A stretch of DNA of 64,000 nt from Terriglobales bacterium (GCA_035651655.1 DASRFG010000028.1:87600-151599), one strand, 5' to 3'; numbered from the stretch's first letter, positions 1-9,328 are shown. Numbers and translations: made by a program. The notes: a model not told the origin generated them from the sequence alone.

Positions 1-833
1 CCCCCGATTCACTCAACCGCGTCCTGCGTTTGCTGAGCTCGCAGGGCGTGTTCGCTTTCGGAGACAGCGGATACTCCCACACGCCGCTTTCGCGCGCGCT
101 ACGCAGCGATCATCCGCATTCCCTTCGCTCCTACGTGCGCTTCGTCGGGAGTCCGCTCTTCTGGGACAGCTACGCCGAGATGGAACACGTCATCCGCACC
201 GGACAAACTGGTGTAAGCAAAATTGAGCCGCGTGGCGTGTTCGCTTACTTTAATGATCATCCCGCCATCCTTGAACTCTTCAACGACGCGATGCGGGGAA
301 AAGCGGAAAGCGCCATCGGTCCGGTACTCGCGGCCTACGATTTCTCCGGCTTCGGGACCGTCGCCGACATCGGCGGAGGCCTCGGTCACATGTTGAAAGC
401 CATCCTCCAAACCGCGCCGCAGACGCGCGGTATTTTGTTCGACCAGCCGCACGTCGTCGCGCAAGTCGCTCCCGCTGACCGCCTTGAGCTTCAGGGCGGC
501 GATTTCTTCCGCGGCCCCTTGCCGCCATCCGACTGCTACGTCCTGATGGAAGTTCTCCACGACTGGACCGATGAGCAGTGCGTTGCCATCTTGCGACAGA
601 TCCGCGCCGTGGCGCCGGCTCATGCCAAGTTGCTGATCGTAGAAACCGTGCTGCCACCGGACAATCGCCCGCATTTCGCCCATCATCTCGACATCAACAT
701 GATGGTCCTCACCGGCGGCCGCGAGCGCACGCCCGACGAGTTCGCCCGGCTTTTTGCCGAGAGTGGCTTTCTGCTGCTGCGCCGCATCCCCACCCGCGGC
801 GTGTACGCGATCATCGAGGCCGGCCCAGCTTAA
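1..833 (+). CDS. O-methyltransferase (methyltransf_2 type), 5' end outside window
   Basis: The reading frame is open to the left window edge, so the N-terminus is missing and about 276 residues remain. Codons before the first possible start (TTG at 30) still read sensibly as DSLNRVLRLLSSQG, which resembles the winged-helix dimerisation domain of the plant-type/AcsB O-methyltransferase family. The SAM site is the glycine-rich VADIGGGLGHM. HDWTDEQC downstream carries the histidine used as catalytic base in this family. The enzyme probably methylates a hydroxyl group of a small, often aromatic or polyketide-like substrate in the cytoplasm; the substrate cannot be read from sequence. A small hairpin (865-877, 5-bp stem) follows the stop but has no T-tract. 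Confidence 0.8.
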   Translation, partial: PDSLNRVLRLLSSQGVFAFGDSGYSHTPLSRALRSDHPHSLRSYVRFVGSPLFWDSYAEMEHVIRTGQTGVSKIEPRGVFAYFNDHPAILELFNDAMRGKAESAIGPVLAAYDFSGFGTVADIGGGLGHMLKAILQTAPQTRGILFDQPHVVAQVAPADRLELQGGDFFRGPLPPSDCYVLMEVLHDWTDEQCVAILRQIRAVAPAHAKLLIVETVLPPDNRPHFAHHLDINMMVLTGGRERTPDEFARLFAESGFLLLRRIPTRGVYAIIEAGPA

Positions 834-1063
834 GACATCGCTCTGCTCGCGTTTACATCGTGAAGCCGCATAGCGGCAGTAGTTCATAGCCCGGCGTGAG
901 TGCCGTGACTGTCGCCTGCTCCGCACCGAGTTGACATCGGATCGGGTGAATCGATCGCAGAAACACCTGCATAACGGGCTATCCGGAAGCTATGGGAAAA
1001 GGAAGCCCAGTTTCCGAGTTGCCGACCATCCACTCGGAACTAGTAGTCTGGGGCTCCAGAACG
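834..1063. other. spacer without a gene
   Basis: This is the first part of the 353-bp gap between the methyltransferase and the secreted paralogue pair. It holds only a 5-bp-stem hairpin at 865-877. An ORF covering 931-1578 exists but has no coding character: it lacks a ribosome site and runs through the promoter and the first part of the next gene in another frame. I see no RNA gene here. The downstream end of the gap carries the promoter at 1064-1092. Confidence 0.5.
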
Positions 1064-1092
1064 TTGTGTCTAGCGCAGGAGGAGCCTATAAT
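1064..1092 (+). promoter_or_regulatory. sigma-70-type promoter for the secreted paralogue pair
   Basis: TTGTGT at 1064-1069 is followed after exactly 17 bp by a perfect TATAAT at 1087-1092. Transcription would start near 1099, about 88 nt before the GTG start at 1187. It is the best -10 box near this gene pair and probably drives both genes, since only 39 bp separate them. Confidence 0.6.
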
Positions 1093-1186
1093 CCGCGAAC
1101 TCGGAAATTTCGGTTCCACCGTCTAAATTGTCTTTGCTTTGGCAGGACCGTCGCAGTGGTTTCGCGGCCGAAGAGGAGGAAAAAGC

Positions 1187-2230
1187 GTGGCCATCTACTC
1201 CGCAAGAACATTGACGAAGTGTGTTTTTGGAGTTGCGTTGGTGGCGAGCCTGTCGGTTCTGAGCGCAGCAGCGCAGTTTCAGAATCCAATTCAGGCGGCG
1301 AAGGACGCATACAAGAGAGCGATGAAACAACAGCAAAATCCGAAGTCGCAGCAGCCTGCTCCGCAGGGCCAGGCCACAAAGCCGGCCAATTCTCCGGTTC
1401 AGTCAAGCGCGGCGGAGCCCGATTCGTCAACCGCAAACGGCGATTGCTGCAGCCGGGAGGCTCTGAAGAAAATCGCCGCTTCCGTCGGATTTGTGGACAT
1501 CGTGGGCATCAAGCTGGGCATGACTCCCGCACAGGCCTTGGCCGCCATCAAGGCTTACAAGTCCACGTTCAAAATTGAGGTCCTCCACACAAGATTATTT
1601 CATCCTGGGGTTGAAACCTTTACCCGCGTGCCGCGTTACATTTCCGCTCAGGAGCCGAACAATGGCAAGGGCTACGAATACATCAACGTGGAATTCACCC
1701 AACCGCCCAGCCCGCCGCTGGTTTCTAAGATTGAGCGCTATATAGCAATGCCAGCCGGTCAGCCGATAATGGCGTCGACCCTGTTGGAATCTTTGCGCAA
1801 AAAGTATGGGCAGTACAACTTCTCCCAGAACGGACCCTTGGCCTGGATTTATGACCTCAGTGGGAAGTTGCCGGTCCGCTTGCCTAATAGCGCGGCGTAT
1901 TGTGCTTACCCTGAGGAACTGCCCCGAGGGAATGGCGAGCCGCAGAGCGACTACGGACAGATTAGCTTGGACACTACGTCGCCGAACTCTATTAAGGGAA
2001 ATACTATAGATACACCGGGCTGCGTGCCCTATGTAGTTTTTGTCGCTCGCGGCGTCGCCGAAGAAACCCCGCCGAACGCGCAACTCAGTCAGCTAACGAC
2101 GACCCTTGAAAGCGGCGCTCTCGTTTACAACTCTGGGCGGGCTAGTTACAACTGGCTGAAGGCGGAAGCCGATGCCAAGGCCAAAAAACAAGAGGATGAC
2201 GCGAAATCGCGTACAGGGCCCCCGTTGTAG
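1187..2230 (+). CDS. secreted protein of unknown function, first of a tandem paralogue pair
   Basis: I do not recognise a named family. The start chosen is GTG 1187, which has AGGAGG about 8 bp upstream; the longer frame from TTG 1139 has no ribosome site. The 347-residue product starts with a Sec signal peptide (basic start, core FGVALVASLSVLSAAAQ). After it come a Gln/Pro/Ser-rich linker, a CC pair (DCCSREALKK), a block containing VGIKLGMTPAQALAAIKAY, a later block LRKKYGQYNF...WIYDLSGKL, and a charged Lys/Asp/Ala-rich C-terminal helix. The second and third blocks recur in the next gene, so the two are diverged paralogues. It is probably periplasmic or exported. Function is unknown. Confidence 0.75.
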   Translation: MAIYSARTLTKCVFGVALVASLSVLSAAAQFQNPIQAAKDAYKRAMKQQQNPKSQQPAPQGQATKPANSPVQSSAAEPDSSTANGDCCSREALKKIAASVGFVDIVGIKLGMTPAQALAAIKAYKSTFKIEVLHTRLFHPGVETFTRVPRYISAQEPNNGKGYEYINVEFTQPPSPPLVSKIERYIAMPAGQPIMASTLLESLRKKYGQYNFSQNGPLAWIYDLSGKLPVRLPNSAAYCAYPEELPRGNGEPQSDYGQISLDTTSPNSIKGNTIDTPGCVPYVVFVARGVAEETPPNAQLSQLTTTLESGALVYNSGRASYNWLKAEADAKAKKQEDDAKSRTGPPL

Positions 2231-2269
2231 GCTGAATCTGGATTTCGGTGTCGAAGGAGGATACTTTCT

Positions 2270-3037
2270 ATGTCTCGCAAGCGGATTCTTTTCTCGGCAG
2301 GTGTTCTTCTGTTCGCCTTTGTCGCCGGCGTTTGGGAGACCTCGGCGCAGAATCTTCCTCCAACTCCACGCACTCCAGACCTGATGGGCATCTATCCGGG
2401 CATGCCTGCGTCGGCCGCGCGCGCTCAGCTTCAAAAGCGCTCGTCAACGGTGAACGTGAGAAGTGCTTGGCCGGCGGATTCGGGGTTCGGGCTCAACATT
2501 AGTGATCCCACGGGTCGAGAAGGTACCAATGTGAACCTGACCCTAGCGCCCAATGATCCGATGGTGTGGTGGATCACGCGATCTCAGGCTTACCAGAATC
2601 CAGGGCCCCCTCTGATGCTGAACACCGTGCTTACAGCTTTGCGTGAAAAATATGGAAAAGAGACCATGACCCACGACCAAGGTGGCGGCGGCCTTTACGT
2701 GTTCTGGATATTCGATCAGAGCGGCAAGCTGCTGGCAACCGCCGACCCAACGCTGCAAGGCTGCAACAGCGGTCAGTTCAGTCTGTATATGCGAAACGGG
2801 TTGCCACCGGCACCGACCCAAGTCGAACAAACCTGTTTCAAATCCTATTTCGCCGTCAAAGCAAGTTTTAATAGCGCCTCTGCAGACGGTATGCTCAACT
2901 CCTACACCGTCGAGCTGGTCAACTTGCCCTACGCCTATAGAGCGGCGATGAACACGGCCAACGAGAAAAAAGCAGCCGATCAGAAGGCCCAGCAGGAACT
3001 GAAAAAGCGGGGTGAACAGAACAAGCCCAGCTTCTGA
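2270..3037 (+). CDS. secreted protein of unknown function, second of a tandem paralogue pair
   Basis: The gene encodes 255 residues and starts at ATG with AAGGAGG about 9 bp upstream. The N-terminus MSRKRILFSAGVLLFAFVAG is a typical signal peptide ending near TSAQ. It shares with the preceding protein an early MGIYPGMPASAARAQLQ block (compare VGIKLGMTPAQALAAIK), a middle LREKYGKETM...FWIFDQSGKL block, a C-terminal Cys-containing region and a highly charged Ala/Lys/Gln tail. It lies 39 bp after the first gene and is probably co-transcribed. The shared G-x-x-x-GM and KYG/W-I-x-D-x-SGKL motifs define a small family whose role cannot be inferred from the window. Confidence 0.8.
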   Translation: MSRKRILFSAGVLLFAFVAGVWETSAQNLPPTPRTPDLMGIYPGMPASAARAQLQKRSSTVNVRSAWPADSGFGLNISDPTGREGTNVNLTLAPNDPMVWWITRSQAYQNPGPPLMLNTVLTALREKYGKETMTHDQGGGGLYVFWIFDQSGKLLATADPTLQGCNSGQFSLYMRNGLPPAPTQVEQTCFKSYFAVKASFNSASADGMLNSYTVELVNLPYAYRAAMNTANEKKAADQKAQQELKKRGEQNKPSF

Positions 3038-3149
3038 CGAACATTCCTGGGTCGCAAGCGCTTGCGTCTGGCCGGAAAGCGTTTTGCACTCACTCCAGGC
3101 ATGGGGATGGATAATCAGCAACCGGAGCTTTGTAGAGCACACAGACGAA

Positions 3150-6017
3150 CTACGTGATGCTGCTGCCCGACTTTACGTCTGCCACCGTCTTCATGCCCGG
3201 ACTCACCACTTCCGGCTTAGGCTTGCCCGCGAGCAACTGGCGAAGTACGTACTGCAAGATGCCGCCATGTTGGTAATAGAGGGCCTCTTGTGGAGTATCG
3301 ATGCGTACTTGGGCTTGAAAATTCACGGTCTTTCCGTCAGCTGAGCGTGCGTTTACCTGCACCACTCGCTCCGGTGGGAACTTTTCCACGATCGGCGGTA
3401 GACCTTTGATCTCGTACACTTCTTCGCCGGTGAGCCCTAAAGTGTCGGGATCCTGACCGGCCAGGAATTGCAGCGGAAGCACCCCCATGCCGACTAGATT
3501 TGAGCGGTGAATGCGTTCGTAACTTTCGGCGATCACCGCTCGGACTCCCAGTAAGAGCGGTCCTTTGGCGGCCCAATCGCGTGAAGAACCTGAGCCGTAT
3601 TCTTTGCCGGCGAGGATGATCAGCTGCACTCCCTCCTGCTGATATTTTTCTGAAGCCTCGAAAATGGTCATTTCTTTGCCATCCGGCAAATGACGGGTAA
3701 AGCCCCCTTCAAGGCTGGGCACCAGCTTATTGCGCAGGCGCACATTGGCAAACGTGCCGCGCACCATCGCCTCATGGTTGCCGCGCCGCGAACCGTAGGA
3801 GTTAAAGTCCTTGGCCTGTACCCCATGCGCCATCAGATATTTTCCGGCGGGACTGTCCACCTTGATTGATCCTGCCGGTGAGATGTGGTCGGTGGTAACG
3901 CTGTGGCCCAACTTCGCCAGCACGCGCGCGCCGCGAATGTCCTCCACCGGCTGCGGTTGTTTAGGCATTCGATCAAAATAGGGAGCCTGCTTAATGTATG
4001 TAGAGGCGGCATCCCAGGCATAAGTCTCGCCCTTGGGCACCGGCAAAGATCGCCAGCGCTCGTCGCCCGCATACACGTCCGAGTAGCTCTTATGAAACAT
4101 CTTGGCCTCGATCGCGGCCGCAATGGCTTCGTTGACCTCTTTTTGCGACGGCCAGATCTCTGATAGAAAAACCGGCTTGCCTGTGCGGTCGCGCCCCAGT
4201 GGCTCGTTACGCAGGTCGATGTCAATTCTGCCGGCGAGAGCGAAAGCCACCACCAAGGGCGGAGACATCAGATAGTTAGCGCGAACCTCGGAGTTGATTC
4301 GGCCTTCGAAATTGCGGTTTCCGGAAAGTACCGAGGCGACCACCAGATCCCCTTCTTCAATGGCTTCCGAAATCTCGGCCGGCAGCGGGCCGGAGTTTCC
4401 GATGCAAGTCGTGCAGCCGTAACCCACCACGTTGAAGCGAAGCTTGTCGAGATAGGGCTGCAGACCAGCCCGCTCTAGATAATCCCGCACAACTTTTGAC
4501 CCTGGCGCCAGGGAACTCTTCACCCATCCTGGTACCGAGAGTCCGCGCTCGGTCGCCTTCTTGGCCACCAGCCCGGCCGCAATCATCACTGAAGGGTTGG
4601 AAGTATTGGTACAGCTGGTAATCGCGGCGATGACAACGCTGCCGTTGTGCAGGTTACGCTTCAAGTCTGCTGAGATGGGTGTGCCTGCAGCCGGCATTTC
4701 CTGGTCTTCGACCCCAACCGCTGTAGGGTTGCCGCCCTCGCCTTCCCATCTTCCGACCTGTCTCGCCACCGGGTGCTTTGCCGCGAGTGCAGCGGTTGCT
4801 CCTCCCCCCTTGGCTGGACGGGTCAGGCTGGGAAGCGCCTCGTGGAACGATCTAGCGGCCTGCGAGAGGGGCACTCGGTCCTGGGGCCGCTTGGGGCCAG
4901 CCAGGCTGGGTTCCACAGTGCTCAAGTCCAGCGTCAGCAGCTCCGAGTACTGCGCGTCGGGCATCTTTGCGGTGTGGAAGAGGCCTTGCTCCTTGCAATA
5001 GGCTTCGACCAACGCGATCTGCTCGTCGCTGCGTCCCGTCAGTTGCAGGTAACGCAAGGTTTCCTGGTCAACCGGAAAGATGCCGCAAGTTGCACCGTAT
5101 TCGGGCGCCATGTTTGCGATGGTCGCTCGATCAGCCAGCGAGAGCGCGGGCAAACCCGGGCCGTAAAATTCGACGAACTTCCCAACCACACCGTGCTTGC
5201 GCAGCATCTCGGTGATGGTCAGTACCAGATCGGTTGCGGTGGATCCTTCCCGCAGTTGGCCGGTAAGGCGTACGCCTACTACCTGCGGAATCAGCATAGA
5301 AACCGGCTGGCCGAGCATGGCCGCTTCGGCCTCGATGCCCCCTACTCCCCAGCCCAAGACGCCGAGGCCGTTGATCATCGTGGTGTGGGAATCGGTCCCC
5401 ACCAGCGTGTCAGGATAGGCGGAGCGCTTTCCGTCGGCTTCGTGCACAAACACAACTCGCGCCAAGAACTCCAGGTTTATCTGGTGAACGATTCCCGTGT
5501 CCGGGGGAACGATGGCGAAATTCCGAAATGCCGACTGGCCCCATCGAAGGAAAGCATAGCGCTCACGGTTGCGCTGGAACTCCAGGGCCGCGTTAATATC
5601 GAACGCGCCCACGCTGCCGAACTCATCCACCTGCACCGAGTGGTCAATTACCAGCTCTGCCGGCTGGATAGGATTGATCAAGCTGGGGTCGCCGCCCAAT
5701 CGAGCCATGGCGTCGCGCATGGCCGCCAAATCCACCACCGCCGGCACGCCGGTGAAATCCTGCATCAGTACCCGGCTGGGGGTAAATGAAATCTCGTGTT
5801 CCGCGTGGACAGCATTTCTCCATGCAGCCAGCGATCTGATGTCGTCGGCCTTTACCGCGCGCCCGTCTTCGGTGCGCAGTAGGTTCTCCAACAAAATGCG
5901 CAGCGAATACGGCAAATGTTTTGTCGAGATACCCTGCTTATCAAGCGCATCAAGGCGGTGGATTTCGTATTCGCGGGATCCTACTCGCAGGGACGCACGG
6001 CTTCCGAAGCTATTCAT
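3150..6017 (-). CDS. acnA: aconitate hydratase A
   Basis: This is a 955-residue TCA-cycle enzyme that interconverts citrate and isocitrate through a 4Fe-4S cluster in the cytoplasm. The cluster cysteines are C469 in SCTNTSNP and C535/C538 in GYGCTTCIGNSG. The substrate-binding GTDSHTTMINGLGVLGWGVGG block lies near residue 207. The C-terminal swivel domain contains the AKGPLLLGVRAVIAESYERI region. The protein is some 60 residues longer than the usual ~890 because of a low-complexity linker at about residues 398-448, just before the first cluster cysteine. It lies 101 bp downstream of mntH on the same strand and may be partly co-transcribed with it. Confidence 0.96.
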   Translation of the reverse strand: MNSFGSRASLRVGSREYEIHRLDALDKQGISTKHLPYSLRILLENLLRTEDGRAVKADDIRSLAAWRNAVHAEHEISFTPSRVLMQDFTGVPAVVDLAAMRDAMARLGGDPSLINPIQPAELVIDHSVQVDEFGSVGAFDINAALEFQRNRERYAFLRWGQSAFRNFAIVPPDTGIVHQINLEFLARVVFVHEADGKRSAYPDTLVGTDSHTTMINGLGVLGWGVGGIEAEAAMLGQPVSMLIPQVVGVRLTGQLREGSTATDLVLTITEMLRKHGVVGKFVEFYGPGLPALSLADRATIANMAPEYGATCGIFPVDQETLRYLQLTGRSDEQIALVEAYCKEQGLFHTAKMPDAQYSELLTLDLSTVEPSLAGPKRPQDRVPLSQAARSFHEALPSLTRPAKGGGATAALAAKHPVARQVGRWEGEGGNPTAVGVEDQEMPAAGTPISADLKRNLHNGSVVIAAITSCTNTSNPSVMIAAGLVAKKATERGLSVPGWVKSSLAPGSKVVRDYLERAGLQPYLDKLRFNVVGYGCTTCIGNSGPLPAEISEAIEEGDLVVASVLSGNRNFEGRINSEVRANYLMSPPLVVAFALAGRIDIDLRNEPLGRDRTGKPVFLSEIWPSQKEVNEAIAAAIEAKMFHKSYSDVYAGDERWRSLPVPKGETYAWDAASTYIKQAPYFDRMPKQPQPVEDIRGARVLAKLGHSVTTDHISPAGSIKVDSPAGKYLMAHGVQAKDFNSYGSRRGNHEAMVRGTFANVRLRNKLVPSLEGGFTRHLPDGKEMTIFEASEKYQQEGVQLIILAGKEYGSGSSRDWAAKGPLLLGVRAVIAESYERIHRSNLVGMGVLPLQFLAGQDPDTLGLTGEEVYEIKGLPPIVEKFPPERVVQVNARSADGKTVNFQAQVRIDTPQEALYYQHGGILQYVLRQLLAGKPKPEVVSPGMKTVADVKSGSSIT

Positions 6018-6118
6018 ATGAGTTTGAGTTCCTAGTACTCATTCCTATTGCACAATCGGCAGTTGCGAGCACTCAGTTCACACCTGGCGAAACCGAGAAC
6101 TCAGACCGAATCTATAGT

Positions 6119-7414
6119 TTAGAACTTTCCGCCGAAAGTTTGGTAGAGCAGCAGTCCGTTAAGCCCAAGAACGACAAAAGCGATGAGATAGGCGAAAACG
6201 TTGGTCGAGCGACTGTTGGTGAGGTCGCCCATCAACTCCGGGCGGCGGGTGAACATGATCAGCGGGATCAGCGCGAAGGGCAAAGCAAAACTGAGGAAGA
6301 CCTGCGAGAGAACCAAGATGCGCAGCGGATCCAGTCCCATACCGATCACCGCAATGGCGGGCACCATGGTGATGAACCGCCGCAGAAAGATCGGGAACTT
6401 GATGTCGAGAAAGCCTTCGATGATCACCTGTCCGGCCATGGTGCCGACCGTCGAGGAAGCCAGCCCAGAGAGCAAGAGCGCAATCGCGAAAGCCGCAGCG
6501 GAGAGTGGCCCAAGCAGGGGGCGCAACGTCTCATGTGCCTGCTCGATGGAGGCAACCGTGCGCCCGGAGTGCGCAAATACAGCCGCGGCCATGATAACCA
6601 TGGCCGAGTTCACCAGCCAGGCGCCGTTCATCGCCGCCAGCACGTCCAGCAACTCGTAGCGGGCATGCTTCAGGCGAGTCAGCCATTGTCCGGTGGGGCA
6701 GTTGTACCCGTCCCCGGTCATACGATGTTGCACCAATGCCGAATGAAGATAGACCACATGGGGCATGACCGTCGCCCCCAACATTCCTACTGCGATATAG
6801 ACGCTGCCGCTGGTGAGTTTGGGGACCACAATGTGCCGGGCGACAGCGCTCCAATTTGGGTGTGCCAGGAAAATTTCGATGGCATAGCAAGCAGCGATGC
6901 CAAACACAAACAGCATGATTACCTGTTCCAGACGGCGGAACCCATACAATTCCGAGGCCAGGATGAGGAAAACGCATACCCCGGTAAGCAGCGCCGCCAC
7001 CAGCATGTTGATGTGGAAGAGGAGGTAAAAACCCAGCGCGGCGCCGAGAAACTCGGCAAGATCGGTGGCCAGAGCGGCCAGTTCGGCCGCTACCCAGAGT
7101 CCTAGATTCGCGGCCTTGGAAAAGTGGGCTCGGCAATTCTGCGGCAAGGTCCGTCCCGTCGCGATTCCCAACTTGGCAGACAGGAACTGGATCAGAATGG
7201 CCATGGCATTCGACCACAGCAACACCCACAGCAAGTCGTATCCGTACTCCGTGCCCCCCTGAATATTGGTGGCAAAGTTGCCGGGATCTATATAGGCGAT
7301 GCTGGCGACAAACGCTGGTCCAAAATAGGACCACACCTCGGCCCGGCGAAAGGCGGGAAACCACTTTCGCTTCCACACATCTTTCTCAGCAGCAGTTTGA
7401 GGAGAGGCTTCCAC
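6119..7414 (-). CDS. mntH: NRAMP-family divalent metal (Mn2+/Fe2+) transporter
   Basis: This 431-residue inner-membrane protein has about eleven hydrophobic segments. The metal-binding unwound part of TM1 is DPGNFATN and that of TM6 is MPHVVYLHSALVQHR. Both the DPGN and MPH signatures of NRAMP H+/metal symporters are intact, so import of Mn2+ or Fe2+ is the expected role. The only in-frame start near the N-terminus is GTG, without a clear ribosome site. It diverges from purD (85-bp gap) and precedes acnA, an iron-sulfur enzyme; a link through metal supply is only a guess. I see no clear MntR or Fur box. Confidence 0.9.
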   Translation of the reverse strand: MEASPQTAAEKDVWKRKWFPAFRRAEVWSYFGPAFVASIAYIDPGNFATNIQGGTEYGYDLLWVLLWSNAMAILIQFLSAKLGIATGRTLPQNCRAHFSKAANLGLWVAAELAALATDLAEFLGAALGFYLLFHINMLVAALLTGVCVFLILASELYGFRRLEQVIMLFVFGIAACYAIEIFLAHPNWSAVARHIVVPKLTSGSVYIAVGMLGATVMPHVVYLHSALVQHRMTGDGYNCPTGQWLTRLKHARYELLDVLAAMNGAWLVNSAMVIMAAAVFAHSGRTVASIEQAHETLRPLLGPLSAAAFAIALLLSGLASSTVGTMAGQVIIEGFLDIKFPIFLRRFITMVPAIAVIGMGLDPLRILVLSQVFLSFALPFALIPLIMFTRRPELMGDLTNSRSTNVFAYLIAFVVLGLNGLLLYQTFGGKF

Positions 7415-7448
7415 CAGGGCAACAGTTTACACGCCGTGCTGCTGGGGT

Positions 7449-7477
7449 TTGACATCAACCGCAATGCCTCCTAGTCT
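7449..7477 (+). promoter_or_regulatory. sigma-70-type promoter for purD-purE
   Basis: A perfect TTGACA (7449-7454) and TAGTCT (7472-7477, four of six consensus bases) are separated by 17 bp. Predicted transcription starts near 7484, giving a leader of about 16 nt before the purD ATG at 7500. The element lies in the 85-bp divergent gap with mntH. No purine riboswitch fits in so short a leader. Confidence 0.55.
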
Positions 7478-7499
7478 GTGGTTTCCTCTAGGCCGAGAC

Positions 7500-8777
7500 A
7501 TGAAAGTTCTGGTGATCGGAAGCGGCGGACGCGAACACGCGCTGGTGTGGAAATTACGCCAGTCTCCGCGCGTTTCGCGGGTCTATAGCACGCCTGGTAA
7601 TGGCGGCATCTGCGAGGAAGCCGAATGTCTTCAGGCGGACATCAAAAGCCTGGACTCGCTGATCGCGGTTGCCAATGGAATCCAGCCGGATTTAACGGTG
7701 GTGGGCCCTGAACTACCCCTCAGTCTGGGAATTGTTGATGAGTTCAGGCGACGGGGCTGGCGAATTTTCGGCCCTACGCAAGCAGCAGCACGGCTTGAAT
7801 CCAGCAAGAGTTTTGCCAAGGAATTTCTTCAGCGGCACCGCATTCCGACCGCTCACTACGCCATCTGCTTATCTCCGGATGATGTGAAGGATGCCTTGGC
7901 CCATCTCCATGCCCCTGTGGTGGTGAAGGCAGACGGACTGGCGGCGGGAAAGGGCGTGGTGATCGCGCAGACCAAGGAGGAAGCCGCAACCGTTGCCTCC
8001 GAGATGCTAAGCGGAAAGATGCTTGGGGAAGCCGGGCTGCGGGTGGTCCTGGAAGAATGCTTGCAAGGTGAAGAGCTCTCGTTTCTCGTGATCAGCGACG
8101 GCGAACGAGTGGCGCCTCTGGTTGCGGCGCAGGATTACAAGCGAGTTGGCGACGGCGATAGCGGGCCGAACACTGGCGGAATGGGTGCATTTTCCACCGA
8201 TGCCATGCTCGATCCCAAAATGCGGGATTGGCTGGTGGCGCATGTCGCCCGCCCGGTGGTTGCCGGCATGAAGGCGGAGGGCGCGGAGTACCGCGGAGTT
8301 CTTTACTGCGGTCTGATGATGACCGCCAAAGGGCCCATGGTGTTGGAATTCAATTGCCGCTTCGGTGATCCCGAAACCCAGCCCATTCTCATGCGCCTGG
8401 AGAGCGACTTGGTGGACGCCATGGAGGCGTCCATTGAGGGTCGCGTGAGTGACGGCGATTTTAAATGGTCGCCCGATGCAGCGGCATGTGTGGTCATGGC
8501 TTCGGGTGGATACCCGGGAACATTCGAGGCGGGGAAAAAAATTGTAGGATTGGAGCAGGCGGCACAGAAGCCCGGAGTGAAGGTGTTTCACGCGGGTACC
8601 AGCCGAAGAGACAACACGTACTATACAACTGGCGGCCGCGTACTGGGAGTTACCGCCCGCGCCCCCAGCTTAAAAGAGGCAATCACGCGAGCTTATGACG
8701 CCGTAGCTGGGATCGGGTTTGAGAACATGCATTACAGGAAAGACATTGGCGCCCGAGCGATTAACCTCCGCGCTTAA
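7500..8777 (+). CDS. purD: phosphoribosylamine--glycine ligase (GAR synthetase)
   Basis: This 425-residue enzyme catalyses the second step of de novo purine synthesis, joining glycine to phosphoribosylamine with ATP. ATG 7500 is chosen because MKVLVIGSGGREHALVWKL is the canonical PurD N-terminus; upstream in-frame starts add only 17 atypical residues. The ATP-grasp core shows VVKADGLAAGKGVVIA. NTGGMGAFS and LEFNCRFGDPETQ are the PurD signature segments. It forms a two-gene plus-strand unit with purE, 40 bp downstream, behind the promoter at 7449-7477. Confidence 0.96.
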   Translation: MKVLVIGSGGREHALVWKLRQSPRVSRVYSTPGNGGICEEAECLQADIKSLDSLIAVANGIQPDLTVVGPELPLSLGIVDEFRRRGWRIFGPTQAAARLESSKSFAKEFLQRHRIPTAHYAICLSPDDVKDALAHLHAPVVVKADGLAAGKGVVIAQTKEEAATVASEMLSGKMLGEAGLRVVLEECLQGEELSFLVISDGERVAPLVAAQDYKRVGDGDSGPNTGGMGAFSTDAMLDPKMRDWLVAHVARPVVAGMKAEGAEYRGVLYCGLMMTAKGPMVLEFNCRFGDPETQPILMRLESDLVDAMEASIEGRVSDGDFKWSPDAAACVVMASGGYPGTFEAGKKIVGLEQAAQKPGVKVFHAGTSRRDNTYYTTGGRVLGVTARAPSLKEAITRAYDAVAGIGFENMHYRKDIGARAINLRA

Positions 8778-8817
8778 GAAGTGAGGGACCATTTTATTCG
8801 CAGTTTAGAAAGCCATC

Positions 8818-9324
8818 ATGACAAACAAACCACTAGTCTCAATCGTAATGGGAAGCGACTCCGATCTGGAGATCATGCGCGAAGCCGCCAGAATTCTGGA
8901 TGAATTTGGCATTTCCTACGAAATGGATGTGACTTCTGCCCACCGTTCTCCGGCGCGCACCAGCGAATATGCCAGTCAAGCTGCGGGCCGTGGCGTTCGA
9001 GTGATTATTGCGGGAGCAGGCGGCGCCGCGCACCTGGCAGGAGTGATCGCGGCGCACACAATACTGCCGGTGATCGGAGTTCCCATACCGTCCACTACGT
9101 TGCAAGGCCTGGACTCGTTGCTGGCAATCGTGCAGATGCCGGCCGGTATTCCAGTCGCGACCGTCGCCATCGGTAAACCGGGCGCCACCAATGCCGGAAT
9201 TTTGGCGGCACAAGTGCTTGCCATTGGAGATAGTGGCTTGGCGACAAAACTTTCGAGCTATAAAGAGAAGCTCGCGCGGGGAGTGGAAGAGAAATCGCGC
9301 AAGTTAAAAGCGGCGGAAAAATAG
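8818..9324 (+). CDS. purE: N5-carboxyaminoimidazole ribonucleotide mutase
   Basis: This 168-residue class I PurE interconverts N5-CAIR and CAIR in purine synthesis. The N-terminus [14 protein letters not shown] carries the SDSD phosphate-binding signature. SAHRSPART is the AHR loop, and [17 protein letters not shown] is the active-site glycine-rich segment, all canonical. No purK lies in the window. The gene follows purD by 40 bp and ends 4 bp from the convergent galU stop, so there is almost no room for a separate terminator. Confidence 0.96.
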   Translation: MTNKPLVSIVMGSDSDLEIMREAARILDEFGISYEMDVTSAHRSPARTSEYASQAAGRGVRVIIAGAGGAAHLAGVIAAHTILPVIGVPIPSTTLQGLDSLLAIVQMPAGIPVATVAIGKPGATNAGILAAQVLAIGDSGLATKLSSYKEKLARGVEEKSRKLKAAEK

Positions 9325-9328
9325 ATGT

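Noticed and set aside
99..926. Long minus-strand ORF opposite the methyltransferase
   Set aside because: It overlaps the well-supported methyltransferase almost completely, has no recognisable domain or ribosome site, and is a by-product of GC-rich codon bias.
931..1578. 215-codon plus-strand ORF over the spacer and the first secreted paralogue
   Set aside because: It runs through a clear promoter and the signal-peptide region of the real gene in another frame; composition is random-like.
4773..5789. 338-codon ORF opposite acnA
   Set aside because: Pure antisense shadow of conserved aconitase sequence; no domain.
5921..7105. 394-codon plus-strand ORF opposite mntH and the acnA start
   Set aside because: Antisense shadow across two real genes; rich in His/Gln/Asp as expected for reversed membrane-protein codons.
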